From Rhodospirillales bacterium (GTDB taxonomy: Bacteria; Pseudomonadota; Alphaproteobacteria; Acetobacterales; Acetobacteraceae): DNA of 15,243 bases. Positions 14,669-15,243 of this stretch are shown here, in pieces (position 1 is the stretch's first letter; each line of letters begins with the position of its first letter). Location: the NCBI GenBank assembly GCA_028866445.1, contig JAGWIE010000009.1, positions 1 to 15,243 on the forward strand, in the 5' to 3' direction. The notes beneath the pieces are model-generated. The model was not told where the DNA came from and made no database searches. It was given only the letters and a program-made list of their open reading frames with translations. A program made the position numbers and the translations under genes.

Positions 14669-15057
14669 GCGGACACCACGCTTTCAGATGATTTTATCAT
14701 GTCACGGTCCAGAAAGGATAAGGCGGCGTCGAAATCTTGCAATGCTTGTGGGTTATCTTCGGTGTTGGCGCGCAGCAAGGTAAAGCGCAGCGCAGCGTAG
14801 ATCGTCATTAAAGCAGGGCCGAGTGTGGTGCCATCCGCCGTGTCCAGCACGCCGGACATAACGTTCAGCAGTTCATCCGCGCGGGAGATCATCAGCGCCT
14901 TGGTGGGTTGGTCGTTTTGTTCCATGGCCATGCGCGCGCGGCGGCCATAATGGCGCAGCCCCCGCCAACCCTGGCGCAGCCAGTGCAGCCCCGGCTCACC
15001 ATCAAACATGGCGGCGCGGTAGGTGGTGTTGATGGCATCCATGCTGATTTCGTTCAT
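14665..15057 (-). CDS. fliS: Flagellar export chaperone FliS
   Basis: A 130-residue helical protein that binds the C-terminus of flagellin and stops it polymerising before export. It shows the FliS layout: a conserved YRAAMFDG-like start at 13-20, helices rich in Arg and Leu at 22-45, a segment KALMISRADELLNVMSGVLD at 53-72 that matches the usual KA..I..A..I...L..SLD pattern, and a helix YAALRFTLLRANTEDNPQ at 87-104 matching the Y.Y....L..AN...D..... pattern. It starts three bases after the fliD stop, the usual partner order, and its stop overlaps the flgM start (ATGA). Confidence 0.85.
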   Translation of the reverse strand: MNEISMDAINTTYRAAMFDGEPGLHWLRQGWRGLRHYGRRARMAMEQNDQPTKALMISRADELLNVMSGVLDTADGTTLGPALMTIYAALRFTLLRANTEDNPQALQDFDAALSFLDRDMIKSSESVVSA

Positions 15058-15060
15058 GTC

Positions 15061-15243
15061 TTAGCCCGAGCTGGAAGATGAATTGCCGAGAAATACGCTG
15101 AGATAAGCCTGGGTGATGCTGGCGGAGCTCGCAGAATTTTCCGCGGTTGTGTATTGGGCGGCCAGGCTTTTTAACGTGGCGGAGCTTTGTTGGGTCATCA
15201 GGGTAATCTGCTGGTCGATTGAGTTGATGGAGTCGTTCAACGA
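15061..15243 (-). CDS. fliD: C-terminal end of flagellar cap protein FliD (partial)
   Basis: Only the last 60 codons and the TAA stop are in the window; the gene continues past the right edge. The visible part reads SLNDSINSIDQQITLMTQQ, then a helical Ser/Thr/Ala-rich stretch, and ends in GNSSSSSG. An extended helix with Gln, Ser and Leu near the C-terminus matches the family of flagellar hook-associated protein 2, which forms the filament cap. The identity rests partly on its place directly before fliS, the usual fliD-fliS order, since the fragment alone is not diagnostic. The ribosome site for fliS would lie inside this coding end. Confidence 0.65.
   Translation of the reverse strand, partial: SLNDSINSIDQQITLMTQQSSATLKSLAAQYTTAENSASSASITQAYLSVFLGNSSSSSG

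Noticed and set aside
1..15243. CRISPR array, insertion sequence, prophage, tRNA or rRNA
   Set aside because: Reading through the window gave no spaced direct repeats, transposase or integrase motifs, and no tRNA cloverleaf or rRNA sequence that I could recognise.

Overview
The window looks like a chromosomal segment of a GC-rich, flagellated, free-living alphaproteobacterium, plausibly an Acetobacteraceae/Rhodospirillales member. The clues are a zinc-free (C-minus) ribosomal protein L31, a DinB polymerase with an N-terminal CxxC ribbon, a compact fliD-fliS-flgM-flgN operon, and full enzymes for glutathione and methionine sulfoxide metabolism. The taxonomic call is inference from gene style, not from a marker search. 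I see no rRNA, tRNA, CRISPR array, transposase, integrase or phage gene.

Layout from left to right. (1) 1-1743: a ClC-type chloride channel/antiporter with C-terminal CBS-like domains, whose ion-pathway motifs depart from the textbook ones. (2) 1744-2125: a strikingly AT-rich gene-free stretch holding a perfect 22-bp palindrome. It leads into a Gly/Ser/Thr-rich, Cys- and Trp-free RTX-like secreted protein (2126-3529) that ends at a strong intrinsic terminator. (3) 3643-4295: msrB on the minus strand, back to back with a membrane acyltransferase-3 gene; a palindrome lies over a likely msrB promoter. (4) 5615-5782: an unrecognised 55-residue minus-strand gene. (5) 5999-7360: a small lipoprotein and glutathione synthetase (gshB), whose stop codon overlaps that of the convergent flavin reductase. 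(6) 7357-9908, minus strand: manganese catalase, DinB polymerase and flavin reductase in one tight run. (7) 10013-12515, minus strand: a second acyltransferase-3, an unassigned TIM-barrel protein and a short-chain dehydrogenase, joined by overlapping start and stop codons. (8) 12627-13873, plus strand: an HSL-family esterase and rpmE with a terminator. (9) 13899-15243, minus strand: the end of fliD, then fliS, flgM and a FlgN-like gene, overlapping or nearly touching.

How the genes work together: several of the enzymes deal with oxidative stress or thiol redox (MsrB, GshB, Mn catalase, flavin reductase, with DinB handling damaged templates), but they sit in separate transcription units. The flagellar genes join filament cap, export chaperones and anti-sigma factor in one translationally coupled unit. 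Most of the window is ordinary core genome. The parts I find least explained are the acyltransferase/TIM-barrel/SDR operon, the RTX-like gene with its AT-rich leader, and the 55-residue gene.
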